Notes: generated from the sequence alone by a model not told the origin. 64,000 nucleotides of DNA from Lophius americanus (GCA_037951165.1 JBBDHG010000015.1:1783501-1847500), one strand, 5' to 3'; counted from the first letter of the stretch, positions 11,401 through 23,834 are shown. A program made the numbers and translations.

Positions 11401-12700
11401 CTTCAGCGGCTCCAGGGTCTCTGTTGGACAGCCAGAACCCTCACAGGAGCCTTTCATTGTGGATGCGAGATAGGGGGATAAGCAGAAAGCAGCGGGATGA
11501 AACTCTGGTCAGACACATCGGTCTGCATGGTGACCCTTTCTTGGACTGTGTATGGACTAAAATATGTGGAAACTCCTGCTCATATATTTACTGTTCATAA
11601 TATCATTTTCATGCCATTGAGGCTCTACTTCAAAGCAAGACAACTTTATTTCTGTAGAAAATTGCAAACTGAAAGGTACTGTATAGGAAAGACAGAAATA
11701 AGAATAATTTCAATTTTAAAGATTTAATTAAAAGCAGCAGCAAAAAAGAACATTTTAAAGTTTGATTTAAAAGAACTAAGATTTGGAGAAAAGTTTTAAA
11801 AACAAAAACATTTTGTGAAATTAATCTTTTAATTAGTAATAATGGGAAAAAAAGATGAACTAAACTCAAACTTGCCCATTCTGGTGCCACAGTACTTCCA
11901 AATACCTTCATCTCAATCTTTCACTGGTCGTTTACCAGGTCAAATGGGTGATTTCATATATAAAGTACTTTTAATAAAATCTGTTTCAGATTTGAAGATA
12001 ATTGCTCTTTATATCACCTTAAGTAAGGTTGGGAGTTATTTCCTCTTTGAACGAGACTGGTACCACCTCAGGACCTGTGCTTATTTATAATAAAGTGAAT
12101 GTGCCATACTTGTAATTTTCAATTTAAAAAAAGCCACTTAATATGACCAACATAGAGGTCATGTGATCCTCTTAGTCTGCTGTGAATAAGCATCCCAGAT
12201 ATTTGGAGACAGAATTCTTCGCTCTTTGTTTCCTATGATCTTTTTCTGCATATCTTTTCAAATGCAGAGAAGATGATCAAACTTGACTCTTAACATGGTT
12301 TCTGTAGATGCGAAGAGAAGCATGCTGGGTAGCAGCCAGTGCAAAGGGGGCAGAGTCGCCATCAAGCAGGCAGGGGGTTCTGGAGGTCGGACGGGTGGAC
12401 AGGCAGATATCGGGGTGCAGTAAACTCTCCACCTTTACTTCCTCTTTCTCCCCTCCTCTACCTCTTCCTCCTACAGTGAATCTCCTCATGTCAGAACCTC
12501 TGGTCGGGGCCGATCCAGACATTACTCTGTCTAAGTAAAATAGTCAAAACGGACTGAACGTTATAAAACAAAAGTTTTGGTAACTATAACTTTGTATTTT
12601 ACGTTCCGGTGTTTTATTTCTATTTCTGAAAAAAACAGCACATTGAACTCATTGAATGTTTCGCATCCTTTTGAATTAATTTGCCCAGCAGCTTATTCCA
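8441..12700. other. Long gene-free interval
   Basis: No gene or named repeat could be supported over about 4.2 kb. The composition is AT-rich, with a GC-richer non-repetitive block at 10240-10530 and mixed-composition stretches at 11220-11560 and 12300-12540 where both strands stay open. None shows a recognisable domain or paired splice sites. The 10240-10530 block is a weak candidate for a conserved non-coding element. Confidence 0.4.
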
Positions 12701-12701
12701 T

Positions 12702-12735
12702 AATGATAATAATAATAATAATAATAATAATAATA
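12702..12735. repeat. (AAT)n microsatellite
   Basis: Run of 'ataat' triplets, about 11 units. Confidence 0.9.
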
Positions 12736-13114
12736 TCCACATCAGTTTTGTAAAGGAGTGGCATTTGAATGTAATATTTCTATTTTGATTGTAATTAATC
12801 TGTTCATTTCTGCTTTGAAGGCTTACTTTTAGAAAAGGTTAACCTTTAATGACCATAAAAAAATCTCTTAGACTCTCTTAGTGTCTTAGACACTTAGTGT
12901 CTACCCTAAATTTTTACAAAAAATGACAAATCATTTGGTCAAGCATGTTTTTAAATAGATTGGCTCAACCTTTTGCTAAAGAATGTTTTTCGAAAACTAT
13001 TTGACCCTTTAGACTTTTTTGGTTTGTCTGAAGTTTCTTAATTCTGTTTAGTAAATCCCTAAAGACGTTAATGTAACAGAGAAAACAAAGCAGAAATACT
13101 TCTGGGATAAAACA

Positions 13115-13245
13115 TTTTCAAACGGACTCCTCCTCGGTGGCCCCTTCGATCTGTGGTGTGCCGACGGCTCCATCCTCGAACCCCTACTTTTTATTATTTA
13201 CATGCTGCCACTGGGTCATATTATAAACAGGTTCAGTCACACTTT
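13115..13245 (+). mobile_element. L2-type LINE reverse transcriptase fragment
   Basis: Translation gives SSSVAPSICGVP at 13126-13161, then after a one-base shift GSILEPLLFIIYMLPLGHII at 13163-13222. This is the conserved RT block 'C-G-V-P-Q-G-S-I-L-G-P-L-L-F-x-x-Y-M-L-P-L-G-x-I-I' of L2 LINEs, followed by 'NRF'. The fragment is short, frameshifted and flanked by unrelated AT-rich DNA. It is clearly a relic. Confidence 0.8.
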
Positions 13246-13689
13246 TCAATAAGAAATGGAGACTTAAAATGTACAGTAGTATTTAAGATTTAAACACTTG
13301 TGGACCATATTTTTTGTATATTTCTGAAGATTAAATCTTAGGTTATATTGGCGCGTGAGAAGTGATCTTGACTTGGATAACGTTGGTGACCACTTCTTTA
13401 CATGGGAAGTAGTTTGTGTAGTGAAATTACATTCATCCAGTGATTTATTCTATTGAGTGTATTTTCCATCATTTAATCTAGCGGTGACATTTATTAGTAT
13501 ATAACATACTGCGAGCATTTTGGCTGTAAGTGGCAATGTGAGTCTTTCACGTGTGTGTAGACTCACCATCCAAATGTCAGCCCACACACTCACACAGTGA
13601 GGGCAAATTCCCCCCCGATTAGATTTGTAAATCAAAAACTAATACATATAACGCCGGAGAATTAATTTGTTTTATATTCCTTGGTTACA

Positions 13690-14330
13690 TTTTTCGTGGA
13701 GCACATTTGGAAGATTTAGAACGTATTTGTGCCTGCTGCTCCCTGCCATTATATGCTTCAATTCATACATCTATTTGTGAGCCCATAAAACAGGCATTGA
13801 CTACCCATGTAAATTGTGTTCCCCACAATAAATTATATGCATACTTGCAAAAATACATAACTGCTGTCGGTCTCCCCGCTCCATGTCACCAGCATACTAA
13901 TAGCGCCATGCTAGGAGGCAAATGATGCCACTTCCATTATTTTTCCATTTAGCCGTAATTTTCACAGAGGAAGTTGGAGTTGGTGAAATTGCCTTCCTCT
14001 GCCCACCCTGCGCCGGATTCTTCGACCCGTCTCACCGGCTTCTCCTGTCTCTCCCGGCCGCTTCTTCTCCCTCCTTCTTCATTCAGCCTCTGAGGCACGT
14101 GGGGGTTGTTTTCATCCTGGCGAATGGATAGAAAATGCCAATGACCTGTACACGCCTTCGGTTCAGTGGGCGATTTCGTCTCAAGCTGCTGAGGCTACAA
14201 GCTCAGCGGTCACAGGTCAAGTTATCCCACTGTGAAATGGACACCATGGGAAAGTGAGGAAGGCTAAACCTGCTTCTGGTGCCCGCCTGACACCAAGTAG
14301 ATTATTGGTTCATGAATCCTATATCACTGC
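13690..14330. other. Candidate conserved non-coding block
   Basis: Non-repetitive, balanced-composition sequence with segments such as 'ggaggcaaatgatgcc', 'ccatttagccgtaatttt' and 'cataaattatatgcata'. The two plus-strand frames at 13707-13925 and 13922-14131 have no recognisable domains or splice context. Status inferred from texture only. Confidence 0.3.
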
Positions 14331-14830
14331 TTAAAAATCCATTGGGAAATAAATTGCTTTTTTTCTTTTCTTTGCAGCATAAAAATATATTTTTTTGTCC
14401 TTCGAGAAAAAAGTCGGCAAGAAAAATAAATGTACGGTAAATACAGAACAGAACGCTGTTTTCTCTGTATTTACAGTATTTGGTGGATTAGATCAATAAA
14501 ACTTCACATGAAACGATGATCCTCAGACAGATAATGGCACAGTGTGAAAAAAAAATCCTCAATGACATAATTAGCTTATATAGTGCGGAGGTGGAAAAAC
14601 ACAATGTTGAATATAAGTCTGTATATTTTACATATATAACATCGACAGCAATGAGGAACGTCAAAATGGACTAAAACTAATCTGGTAAGATGTTTGAGGT
14701 CCCACTTAAAGTGCTATTATTTTAATATGCCATTAATTACATATTAACCTAATTAACAGAGATGTGAACCTTAGCAAAAAGTCCTCAAATCTGTTAAATA
14801 TCAAGTAAAAATCAAATCAGTTAATATTAA

Positions 14831-14832
<2 letters not shown>

Positions 14833-14877
<45 letters not shown>
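14833..14877. repeat. (TA)n microsatellite
   Basis: Pure TA tract of about 45 bases, followed by 'ctcgagatatcgat'. Confidence 0.97.
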
Positions 14878-14879
<2 letters not shown>

Positions 14880-15866
14880 GAGATATCGATCTCTATCCTA
14901 AAAATGATATAAGGTAACCCTTTTCACAGTTGCGTACTTAATTAAACAGAATATCAGTTAATTACATTAATTTCAGACTTTTAATCATAAATCAATATTA
15001 TTTCACAAATATACACCGTATTTTCAGAATCTTCTGCTCCGTCGAAATGAAGGTTTGCTTTTGCTGAAAGATGAAAGTTGGTTATTTATGTTTTCATACA
15101 GGCATAATCTGTTATTCATACAGAATACATCTACTACACTAATGAGTTCCCTGTGACATTATACCATATTTCCTTTGATCTTACCAAAAGTTTGTATTTT
15201 CACAGTAGAATTCTGGATTTCAACATGTTCTAACCAGAAATAATAAAGTTATTTATTCTTTCTTTATTTACGATAATTCACCCTATCTACTAAAGTGATA
15301 CTGTTTTGAAATATACCATCTTTTACTGTTGACAAAAAAAAAATTAATTCAAAATCACAATATTAGTCACTGTCAAACGTTTTCTGTTAACTCTATTTTT
15401 GACGCTGTGTCACATTCACCTCAGCTGTCAATCATACCTATGACCGAGGCTGAGAGCATTTCTCCGTTCACTTAATGATTTAGCTGGATTCATTACTTTC
15501 ACATTCATTCATTACACATTGATTATGGATTTATATGAAAATATGTACATGCTTATATATAGTCTAGGTTTGCACTATTCCTGTCTCCCAAACATGCAGA
15601 ATAAAACTATACCAACAAACTTAATGGGCTCGAGAAGATGTGAGTGATTGAGGCAGGACAGTCTGTGAGGAGAGTTTATGTACGACGACAAAGTGCTGAA
15701 GGTCACCAGAGCTGCTCAAGACACACACACACACTCAAACACGCACGCACAAGCACGCACACAAATATAAATACGGCTCTTACGGTTGCGGAAAACCAAT
15801 AAAATTGCAAATTTTCCTCCTTATTTTCACAACATCCTTAATAAATGGCATCCACGCTTTGCTCAG
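14880..15866. other. AT-rich interval
   Basis: No supported gene. A short CA tract with CG and AG interruptions lies at about 15719-15763. Confidence 0.45.
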
Positions 15867-16073
15867 CTCTCTCTCTCTCTCTCTCACTCTCTGTCTCTCT
15901 CTCTCTCTCACTCTCTGTCTCTCTCTCTCTCTCACTCTCTGTCTCTCTCTCTCTCACACTCTCTTTCTCTCTCTCTGTCCCACTCTCTGTTTCTCTCTCT
16001 GTCTCTCTCTCTGTCTCTCTCTCTGTCTCTCTCTCTGTCTCTCTCTCTGTCTCTCTCTCTGTCTCTCTCTCTC
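15867..16073. repeat. Compound (CT)n / CTCTCTGT array
   Basis: A 207-base array built of CT tracts punctuated by 'cac' or 'ctgt'. The left part has a unit of about 30 bases (ctct...cactctctgt) and the right part a strict 10-base unit 'ctctctctgt' from about 15988 on. It keeps five overlapping frames open (serine/leucine on plus, arginine/glutamate/threonine on minus). None is a gene. Confidence 0.97.
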
Positions 16074-17235
16074 CCAACATTAAATATTTATCCATTTGTG
16101 GCAGCCTCGCTATGGGCAAACAGTAAGGACTACGTAATCTCGCCACCTATCCAAACACGAGACCTCATCACCACCAGAACCATAAGAACCAGTATGACAT
16201 ACATCTCTCTCTCTCTTTCCCTCTCTATCTCTAGGAAAAACAATTATATTTAAAACAAATTTTCTTGGAAACATGACCTTGCAGATTTTTGAGTATATTC
16301 ACAGATCAACCATGTGACACCGATGGATTCTATTTCCACATGCTGTCAATCAAAAGATCTAGTCTGATTGTGAAGGAGCATTACAACAATGTTTGAGCAG
16401 ATGTGAAAGTCGCTGTGATCTATACGGCACTCTCTCACTCTGACAATGCTAGAAATGTAAGAATAGCTTTTTGGAACTTTTAGAGAAAGATTAACATAAA
16501 AATAAATTATTAGAAAAGATATCTTTAATTTATTCAACATTTTTGTTTTTTAAGGTAAGCAGTAGCTGCGGTAAACATTCTCACATCTGCAGCCTCTTCA
16601 TGGAGGCAAACCTCAATATGCATCAACAAATCAACATCATCACATAACAGATTGGTGGTTTGATCTGTTGAGGTTAAGAAAAAGATAAGTTGGTCTTTTT
16701 CCTGTGTCGGAATTGTTAGCTTAGCATTTTTGTTTGTATTAGCCTACACAGTACCGCATTATGCAGGTAACACTGCCTTAATAAGTGGATTATGACTAGT
16801 TTATAAGCCATTTATTAAGTAGTTGAGAACACACAAATCATTAATAACCTGCTTTAACTTATTCGATGAAAAAAAACAACAGGGACCGTTTTTCTTTCCA
16901 ATAACTGATCTTAGTGATGATTGTTGAAACATTTGACATGAGGAGCTTACAACCCTTACAACAGAATAATATCCTTATCATTTTATATCCTTATCAATAT
17001 CCTTATAAAGTTTGGCTTTTTAAAAATTCAATTATTGGGTTCTACAATGCCTAGAATAAGGATTTGAGGCTGTATAAGAGAAGAGGAGCCAATTTTAAAT
17101 CATTAAAGAGAGTTTTAACATATTTTTTCATTTAATTTGCCCAAATTCAGATAGAACTTCTCCAGAACATTTGCCAGTTAATTTACAATTGCTTCCTTGT
17201 CTCATCCATCATATGTAAGATACGTCAAAAAGACC
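16074..17235. other. Unannotated interval with a degraded repeat
   Basis: No gene supported. The stretch 16755-16870 ('ccttaataagtggattatg', 'ttataagccatttattaag', 'cattaataacctgc') resembles a dispersed fish repeat and is echoed at 22400-22490. Family unknown. Confidence 0.35.
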
Positions 17236-17525
17236 TTAAAGTGAAAACCGAGTGTTCAAAACAATTAATCTATACTCATAAGATGATCAACCGTATAGAC
17301 TCGCACACACTGCTGCTGCTAGCTTTATTACAAATGCCCATGCTCATTCTCTCAGTGCACCTTCTTCTTCTGCTTCAGCTTCATCATCCTCTCTTCCTCT
17401 CTGAGGAACGAGCATCGCCCAGCTGCTGTTCCACCACCAGAGGCAGCAGAGGCTCATGTGACACCAGCTGCAGCTCCAAGGATCACTTTGAACAGGTGGA
17501 GCAACTCTTCTTTGTCCGAAACAAC

Positions 17526-17595
<70 letters not shown>

Positions 17596-17607
17596 GAAGA
17601 AAGAAAC
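17526..17607. repeat. (GAAA)n microsatellite
   Basis: Imperfect GAAA tract with 'caaa' and 'ggaa' interruptions. It creates lysine-rich and phenylalanine/leucine-rich artefact frames. Confidence 0.95.
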
Positions 17608-17639
17608 TGAGTAAATGCACAATCATCATCATGCAAGAT

Positions 17640-18010
17640 AAAGATAGAAATCATGACGGAACTGCTCTTAAAAATAAACCATGAAGACTCGGTCTGGAAG
17701 GAGATACGGGAGCATTCACACCAAAACCACCAGACTGCTAAACAGCTTTTCACCCCGGGCTGTCAGACATCTAGACTCCAAGCAAGCAGGTCCCGTCCAA
17801 CTCTGTCCACCTCCATCCACCTCCGTCCATCTCCGTCCATCTCCGTCCATCTCCGTCCACCTCCATCCACCTCCGTCCATCTCCGTCCACCTCTGTCCAC
17901 CTCTGTCCACCCCTTCCCTTGCACTCTTTGCACTTTTTAACACAAATATAAAGGCTGCTGAAACAAACACACAAATAATCCATCACGGACGTGTGTAGTT
18001 TATGGACCTT
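17640..18010 (+). mobile_element. CR1/Rex1-type LINE 3' end with minisatellite
   Basis: Translation at 17689-17781 reads RSGRRYGSIHTKTTRLLNSF then SPRAVRHLDSK, the conserved tail of the LINE reverse transcriptase ('L-P-S-G-R-R-Y-R-S-I ... R-x-x-N-S-F-x-P-x-A-V-x-L-L-N'). It is followed directly by the 10-base minisatellite at 17801-17910, then 'ccttgcactctttgcacttt', a sequence typical just after the ORF in this LINE group. The host copy is heavily truncated at its 5' side. Confidence 0.75.
17801..17910. repeat. 10-base minisatellite (CTCCGTCCAT)n
   Basis: Eleven contiguous 10-base units with C/T variation (ctctgtccac, ctccatccac, ctccgtccat), plus a degenerate unit just before. Unit length is constant. 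It lies immediately downstream of the LINE coding tail. Confidence 0.95.
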
Positions 18011-19523
18011 CATAGACCTTTTATTTAATTCATTTTATCCATTTCTCTCTATTCTATCATTATTTATTTGATCTGCATTGTTTTTAGATGGGCAAGGAGA
18101 AAGCTAATTTCGTGTTTTTATGCATGCAAGTACATAGAAGGTGAAACATGAAAGAAATCTAAATCTGGATAATTAACAATAATCAGGTTTTCATCATAGG
18201 AGAGTCGGCAGTATAAAGGGACAGGACAAAAATGCCGGGTCGTCTCTGCATCTTTTAACCGCTTTAGTCATTATAAGCACTATTTTTTTCATGACTGCAC
18301 ATAAAGTCAGATTTTCTGTCTATTTCAGCATCATGTTTTTAGGAAGAAAAACCTTTGAATGCTAATCGTATTTTATTTTCATTTCAATTAGCAGTTACAA
18401 AAAATTCTACATACATCATGGCAAATTAAAACTTAATTTGAAAGTCAACGAGATTAAGTTTTTCTTATTTCTTATTTAATCATAGCATGTTTTGATATAG
18501 TTGAATAATGTTTGATTTCTATTTGACTAAATAAAGAACTGACAGCTGCAGTGAAGTCCAAACTTATGATCTAATTCATTTTGTTCTCACAGGCATCTCT
18601 TTGTTTGTTTGTTTATTTGTTTGTTTGCAGACTGAGGCCTAAATAACCTGATGGTTTCTGCAGCTTGGTTGGAAGTGTATCAGGTCAGAACCCATCCTGA
18701 TTAGAGGATACCTGGATGAAGCCCCCCTGCAAAGACAAGAACCCGATCTTGTGGTCGGACTATTATGATATTGATGCTGGTATTATGTTAGCTTAATAAT
18801 TGGAATCAGGATTAGGTCTTAATTGAATTAGAAGGGACTGCTGAGCTCTGCCGTTGGTATGTTCTCTAGTGGAAGCAACCCCAGTTTGAATTTGTAACAT
18901 TTTCTCCTATATGATGCCAAAAAAAAACTAAAGGTCTAAATTTATTACATGGATCATTCCAAGGAGGAGTTTTGCAATAAACAGCGAACAAGATATGGCA
19001 CTGTAAAAAAATGTCTGTCAAAAAACTGTCAAAAGGCAACAGTAAAAGCTCGTAAAATCCAAAAGAATGAATCACCATAGCAGATACGTTGAATTATTTT
19101 TAATGAAGAAAGAAGAACGAAAGTAAATGATTGGATTATTTATGGTCAGAATATGTTAATTAATGGTCAGAATCTGTTAATTAATGGGAAATTACCAATA
19201 CCCTTTAACATTTTGAGCAAGTTGATGCGGTGAAAGTAGTATTCTGTGTAAACTACAGATATTGATTGAAAACTTAAATAGTTGACTTATAAATATGTGG
19301 GAAAAAAAAGAATTATGGTGCCAAAAGTTTGGTATGTGTGAGAAACGATGTCGATTTTTATGCTCAAAACAGTCTGAATTTATTGTGATTTACTCTCATG
19401 TTACGTAATTAACTACGTGACTGTAAGCACGTTGCCATTATATTTGTTTCTTTATGGTATGCTTTAAATTCATATTTTTATAAAAAAAAAAAAAATGCAA
19501 AAAAAACATACTTAAGTTTTCAT
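18011..19523. other. Unannotated AT-rich interval
   Basis: No gene supported. A GTTT run sits at 18600-18626. The 18630-18850 stretch is non-repetitive with several TAAT/ATTA cores and could be a conserved non-coding element, but this is weak. Confidence 0.35.
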
Positions 19524-19545
19524 ATTCATCGATATATCGATGAAT
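19524..19545. repeat. Perfect 22-base palindrome
   Basis: 'attcatcgata' followed directly by its exact reverse complement 'tatcgatgaat', with no spacer. Isolated in AT-rich DNA. Confidence 0.9.
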
Positions 19546-19794
19546 CGAACAGTAAAATCAGATCCGTTTCGTCTGTATGGATCCTATTCAGATTTGGTGG
19601 AACTCAAACATCAGCACCTCCACAGATGGGGGAGGGTATAGAGGCTACATCAATACTTTTGGAAAAAATTATTCATATTGTTTGTCTTATATTTCCATCT
19701 AATTTAACACATCACGTCTGATTTTGTCTGAGCCTGTCCTCATTTTGGCTCGGATTTCACACCAAAAAAAGAGGGAAATTGTTATGACAGAGTG

Positions 19795-19796
<2 letters not shown>

Positions 19797-19836
<40 letters not shown>

Positions 19837-19860
19837 CGCATGTGTGTGTGTGTGAGTGGG
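19797..19860. repeat. (GT)n microsatellite
   Basis: GT tract with a 'gcgtgcgcat' interruption. It is paired with an oppositely oriented CA tract at 20070-20115. Confidence 0.95.
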
Positions 19861-20069
19861 TCTGTGGGTGTGGGTGGGGTGTGTGTTTTGAGATCCCATC
19901 CAAAACACATTTCCTCTCCTTCCTCACTGTCATCCTGTATTACTTCCATTTCACCATCGACCCCCCCCGAATCACACTCTCCCTTTTTCTCTCCAACAGC
20001 GATCAAAGTTTCCCACACCTTCCTTTTTCACTCCCGTCTTCCTCCTCCCCTGTTTAACTTATTGTCTCG

Positions 20070-20075
20070 GACACA

Positions 20076-20115
<40 letters not shown>
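20070..20115. repeat. (CA)n microsatellite
   Basis: CA tract of about 46 bases. The strand-reversed partner of the 19797 GT tract lies about 210 bases away. Confidence 0.95.
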
Positions 20116-20116
<1 letters not shown>

Positions 20117-21945
20117 AGTCCCTCCCCTCCTCCTCCTTGACGGACGGGGATTGGCTCTCGCTGTCACAGTGTGTGATTGCAACCTCTGTTTGACCTGCTG
20201 GGGATATATGGCATCCTGGGTTATCTACATAATGCACGGAGAGAGAGGTGGAGGTGGAGGACGCCGTCTGAGAGGAGGAGGGTAAGAGGAGAGAGGGAGT
20301 GGAAGGAAAAAACACTGAAGGCTGAATATCTGCATGATGATGCTGTTTGTTGCTGTGTGATTTGAGTTTAGGGTTTAAAGGTTATTATCTTCGGTACACT
20401 GTTTGTCACTGTTTGTTCAGAGAAGATTTCATAAGTGTTGAACAGTGATGAGTTGCGTTAATTTTACTCCCTCTGAAAAGAATGGAGCAGCTTTGTTGAA
20501 AGCTTGAAGACAGGTATTCTAAAAATGAAGTTTATTCCAAAAAAAAAAGTTATTCTTTCTTAAATTATTTAGGAACTACTCAGAGCCCCAATGTGATTCT
20601 GAAAAAAAGTGGAAAAACATTTGTTTATATTTATATAATCAAATGAATTCTGTCTCAAGACTCAAAATATATTATCTTTGTAAATCTAAACAAACAAACA
20701 AAAAAAAAATCTTTAAGTTGGGTAGTGGGGCAAAATGTTGCCACAACATTAAGTTTGGAAAGTTTCTTAAAATCTTTTTAAATTTTTTTTTATGTAAAAG
20801 CATTATTTTATTAATATCATTAAACAAATGCAAATCTTACTTAGTGAAATACCTAACTCGATGTTCCCACAGTCAGATGAATATGATTTCAATTGTTAAT
20901 TGTAGTAGATGGTAATAACATTGTTATAGAACAGTAATAAGGTACAGCGCTCATAAGACACCTAAACAGTGTTTTCACAAACAAAAACCAACCCTCTTGA
21001 GATGTCACTTTTTATTGTGTAGAAGTGCATAACAGAATGTTTGGTTGTGAAGAATGCAAGTTTTTGTCCAATGGCATAACTGCGGTGAATTTCTGAGAAA
21101 CAGGAAGTTGTTTGAGTGGGAAGAGACACAGGAAAATCAACAAAAACTAGTACACATGTCACGGCCCAAGTCAATATAATTAATATTACCAGGAGGACTT
21201 ATATTGTAAACATCACATTAAATGACCCGGAAAACCCTGTTTGCACTACTTTTGTTCATGGGTACTTGACATTGAGAAGATCAAGTTATATTTCATACTT
21301 TAAAACATTTTTTTGAACTGTATCATTAACCTGATTGTACATTACATCATTGAACATCATACTTTAAGTTTGTCCCGTCAACCTTGACCTTATAGTCTTA
21401 ATGGAGGCCAGAAACATGGGACTCATGCCACTATATGATATACAACATTTAAAAGAGGAATGATGGTGTTTTGTATGTATTCTGTTAATTTTGTTAAAAA
21501 GTCATGAGACCAAAATAGTTTGCCAACTAACTTCTTTTTATTCCACGATGAAGACTAGATACACCCCCACCATTAATCACCAAATGAGACTATATAGACA
21601 ACATGCACTATTGTTGAAAAAAAAGACAAGACCAAAATATTACTCTGGAATAACTTAAACAATTTATAAATTATTGAAATAAGCCACCTGAGGTGGGGTC
21701 ATGACCTCAATCAGACCACAAGCCCACCTCACACACTCTGTGTGAACTGTGGGGCGACCAAAAAGATGATGGACCATGAAAATGCCAGGGGAGACTCTGG
21801 AGCTGTTTGGTGTTTTAGTGTTTTTATTTTACGTTTATGACCTCACAGGTCAATTGAATAGCACTTCCGGTTCATCTAATACTTTCATCCTTTTATCATT
21901 TTATCCTCACATTGCGACATTAGAGGCCAAATGTATAACACGTTA
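20116..21945. other. Gene-free interval
   Basis: 20117-20300 is GC-richer and non-repetitive ('ggattggctctcgctgtcac', 'gggttatctacataatgc'), a weak conserved-element candidate. The rest is AT-rich with no supported gene. Around 21675-21715 'gaggtgggg' and 'gcccacctc' form a small inverted pair. Confidence 0.35.
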
Positions 21946-21949
21946 TAAA

Positions 21950-22080
21950 TTGTTTGATCTCCACCAACATCTTCTCCTTGCAGATGAAGGCTTAATAGCT
22001 GAAATGTTATCCGAAGTTGAAATAAAGACTGAACATTATGGTCAAACTGAAATCTGTCTACTTTATATAATGTTATAACA
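21950..22080 (+). mobile_element. Retroelement 3'-end-like fragment
   Basis: 'cagatgaaggcttaatagct' followed by 'gaaatgttatccgaag' resembles the 'gatgaagg..gaaacgtt' signature recalled from fish retroelement tails and repeated at 2535-2590 (reverse) and 42530. Family not assigned. Confidence 0.3.
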
Positions 22081-22887
22081 CAATTTTTTTTTTTGTTAAT
22101 GCCATTATTTTTCTCTCTTACGAAACTCTGGAACCCTTTTGAACTTTTTGAGTTGTTGAATTAAGTAAATGTGCTTAAACCAGATTTAATTGTTACCTCT
22201 ATACAATAAGACTGCCCTCATTAGGTTGTTTTTTTTAAACTAATTTAAACCCGCTACGAATTATTATAACCTGCTATAACTAATTTGATATAACGGTTAA
22301 CAGAAACCCATCGCTTAGTGTCAGAATAAAAAGTTCTGGTACGTTTTTATTTCCAAATAGTGAGACCTTATGATACTGATATTAACAGTTGCTTTTGAAT
22401 GGCTATTACTGGCTTATACGGTGTTTTATAACCTAATTCATAACCAAATTGTAAACCATTAACAAATACTAAATAAAGGTAGTGTTATTATAAACTGGTG
22501 CCAAAATAAAAACAGTTGAGTAAATAAAAGTTCATTGTATTTTGTTAAGTTCATGATGCTCTGTTTAGTTAGTTGAATGGGTGAATACATTTACCGTTTC
22601 CTGAAACTATAATATTAACCTTATTAAAAATGATTTTTAGAAAAGAAGACACATTTCATCTATGAAGTGAGACTAAAATAACATTTTCATGGTCCTCAAA
22701 ATGACTTAATAGGACAAAAATAACAGATTAAATCAACACTTATATGAAATTTACACTTTCATGTCTTATAATATTATGTTATAATACTTTATTCACTTTA
22801 TATAAAACATGCAGGTACATTCTAGCCCATTTTGATGTACAGTTACAAAGAGAAGAACTACACGTTTGGTGAACTGCAAACGGATTC
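22081..22887. other. AT-rich interval with degraded repeat
   Basis: 22260-22500 carries 'ttataacct', 'cattaacaaatactaaataa' and similar words related to 16755-16870. No gene supported. Confidence 0.35.
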
Positions 22888-22926
22888 ACACACAAACACA
22901 CACACACAGGCACACACACACAAACA
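22888..22926. repeat. (CA)n microsatellite
   Basis: Interrupted CA tract. Confidence 0.85.
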
Positions 22927-23548
22927 CAGAGACAATGGGAGTCCAGAACTCAGGAGCCCGATAGATCCTGATGGAATTAATTTCTTCTTAGTCAAAAACA
23001 CTGAAGATAACAGCTTTAAAAATGCTACAGATAAATGTTTTGTTATTTTTATTCAAATGAATGAGGCTCCCTAAGGCCGTCTGGAGATTTTATGTGATTA
23101 TTAAATCGTGTCATATGAGCAGTCAATTATGGGTTGTTGTTTTTCATGTGTTGAAGCAAGTCCCTGTCAGTTTTTAAAAGAATGGTGCAACATTTTATTG
23201 AGATTCTCTGGAATTATATCATATAAAATATGGAATATTTGGTGGAAACAAGGATAATCTATGCTCAATATTAAAGATGGATGGTTTTGTCCGTTCCAGG
23301 TTAACTCCGTATTTGTTTTCTGAAAGGGTGTGGATACTGTGGAAGTGGAGCTTAATCACCGTACATCGTTGAAGAAGGTTTGGACGCAACACGAGGCAGA
23401 CGCAACAAACCCTACAAACACAGTGAAGGAGAAATAACTTGCTTTTGCCACTTCTTGATTATTAGATAGATTATCTCCTTTTTTCTGAGATTGGAGGATG
23501 CACAGAATTATGAGAATGTTATCTATTTCCATAACTAGACAAAGGCTA
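22927..23548. other. Unannotated interval
   Basis: No supported feature. The minus-strand 132-codon frame 23356-23754 runs into the Tc1-like fragment and is antisense to it. Confidence 0.4.
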
Positions 23549-23820
23549 CACCTATCAGCCATAACACTGTAATCACTTACAGGTGATGTCACCATGGTTC
23601 CGGTCCCTGGCTGGGATATATTCAGAAGGAAGTGAACCTTTTCGCCGGAAGGTGATGTGTTGGAAGCAAGAAAAATGTACCAGATTGTGATTTCTAGACC
23701 AGCATCACCAAGAACTGCAGAGGTTCCTGGTCTGCAGCGGTTAAAACATACCAAAGTGGTCTAAGGATGGACAACAGGTGCGAGCGGGGGGCAGTCTTGG
23801 TCACTCCTGGCTCATTGAAG
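23549..23820 (+). mobile_element. Tc1-like DNA transposon, 5' end fragment
   Basis: Starts with 'cacctatcagccataacact', the 5' landmark of a very common fish Tc1/mariner-type element, followed by 'gggatatattcagaaggaag' and 'tgtgttggaagcaag'. Downstream the degenerate frame retains traces of the transposase N-terminal helix-turn-helix region: 'cagattgtgatttctagacc' (QIVISR), 'actgcagaggttcctggtct' and 'ataccaaagtggtctaagga' (YQSGL/YQKWSK-like), ending near 'ggctcattga'. The DDE catalytic region is absent. Frame is broken by indels. Clearly dead and 3'-truncated. Confidence 0.75.
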
Positions 23821-23834
23821 GGCATCCACTCTTA

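Noticed and set aside
15786..16253. 155-codon serine/leucine protein and antisense 102-codon arginine/glutamate protein
   Set aside because: They are produced by the CT array at 15867-16073, which lacks stops in every frame.
17241..17753. Lysine-rich and phenylalanine-rich frames
   Set aside because: Opened by the GAAA tract and adjacent LINE remnant, with no independent coding evidence.
17801..17910. CRISPR-like regular array
   Set aside because: Units are contiguous 10-base repeats without spacers. The genome is vertebrate.
23356..23754. 132-codon minus-strand frame
   Set aside because: Overlaps antisense to the Tc1-like fragment and has no domain.
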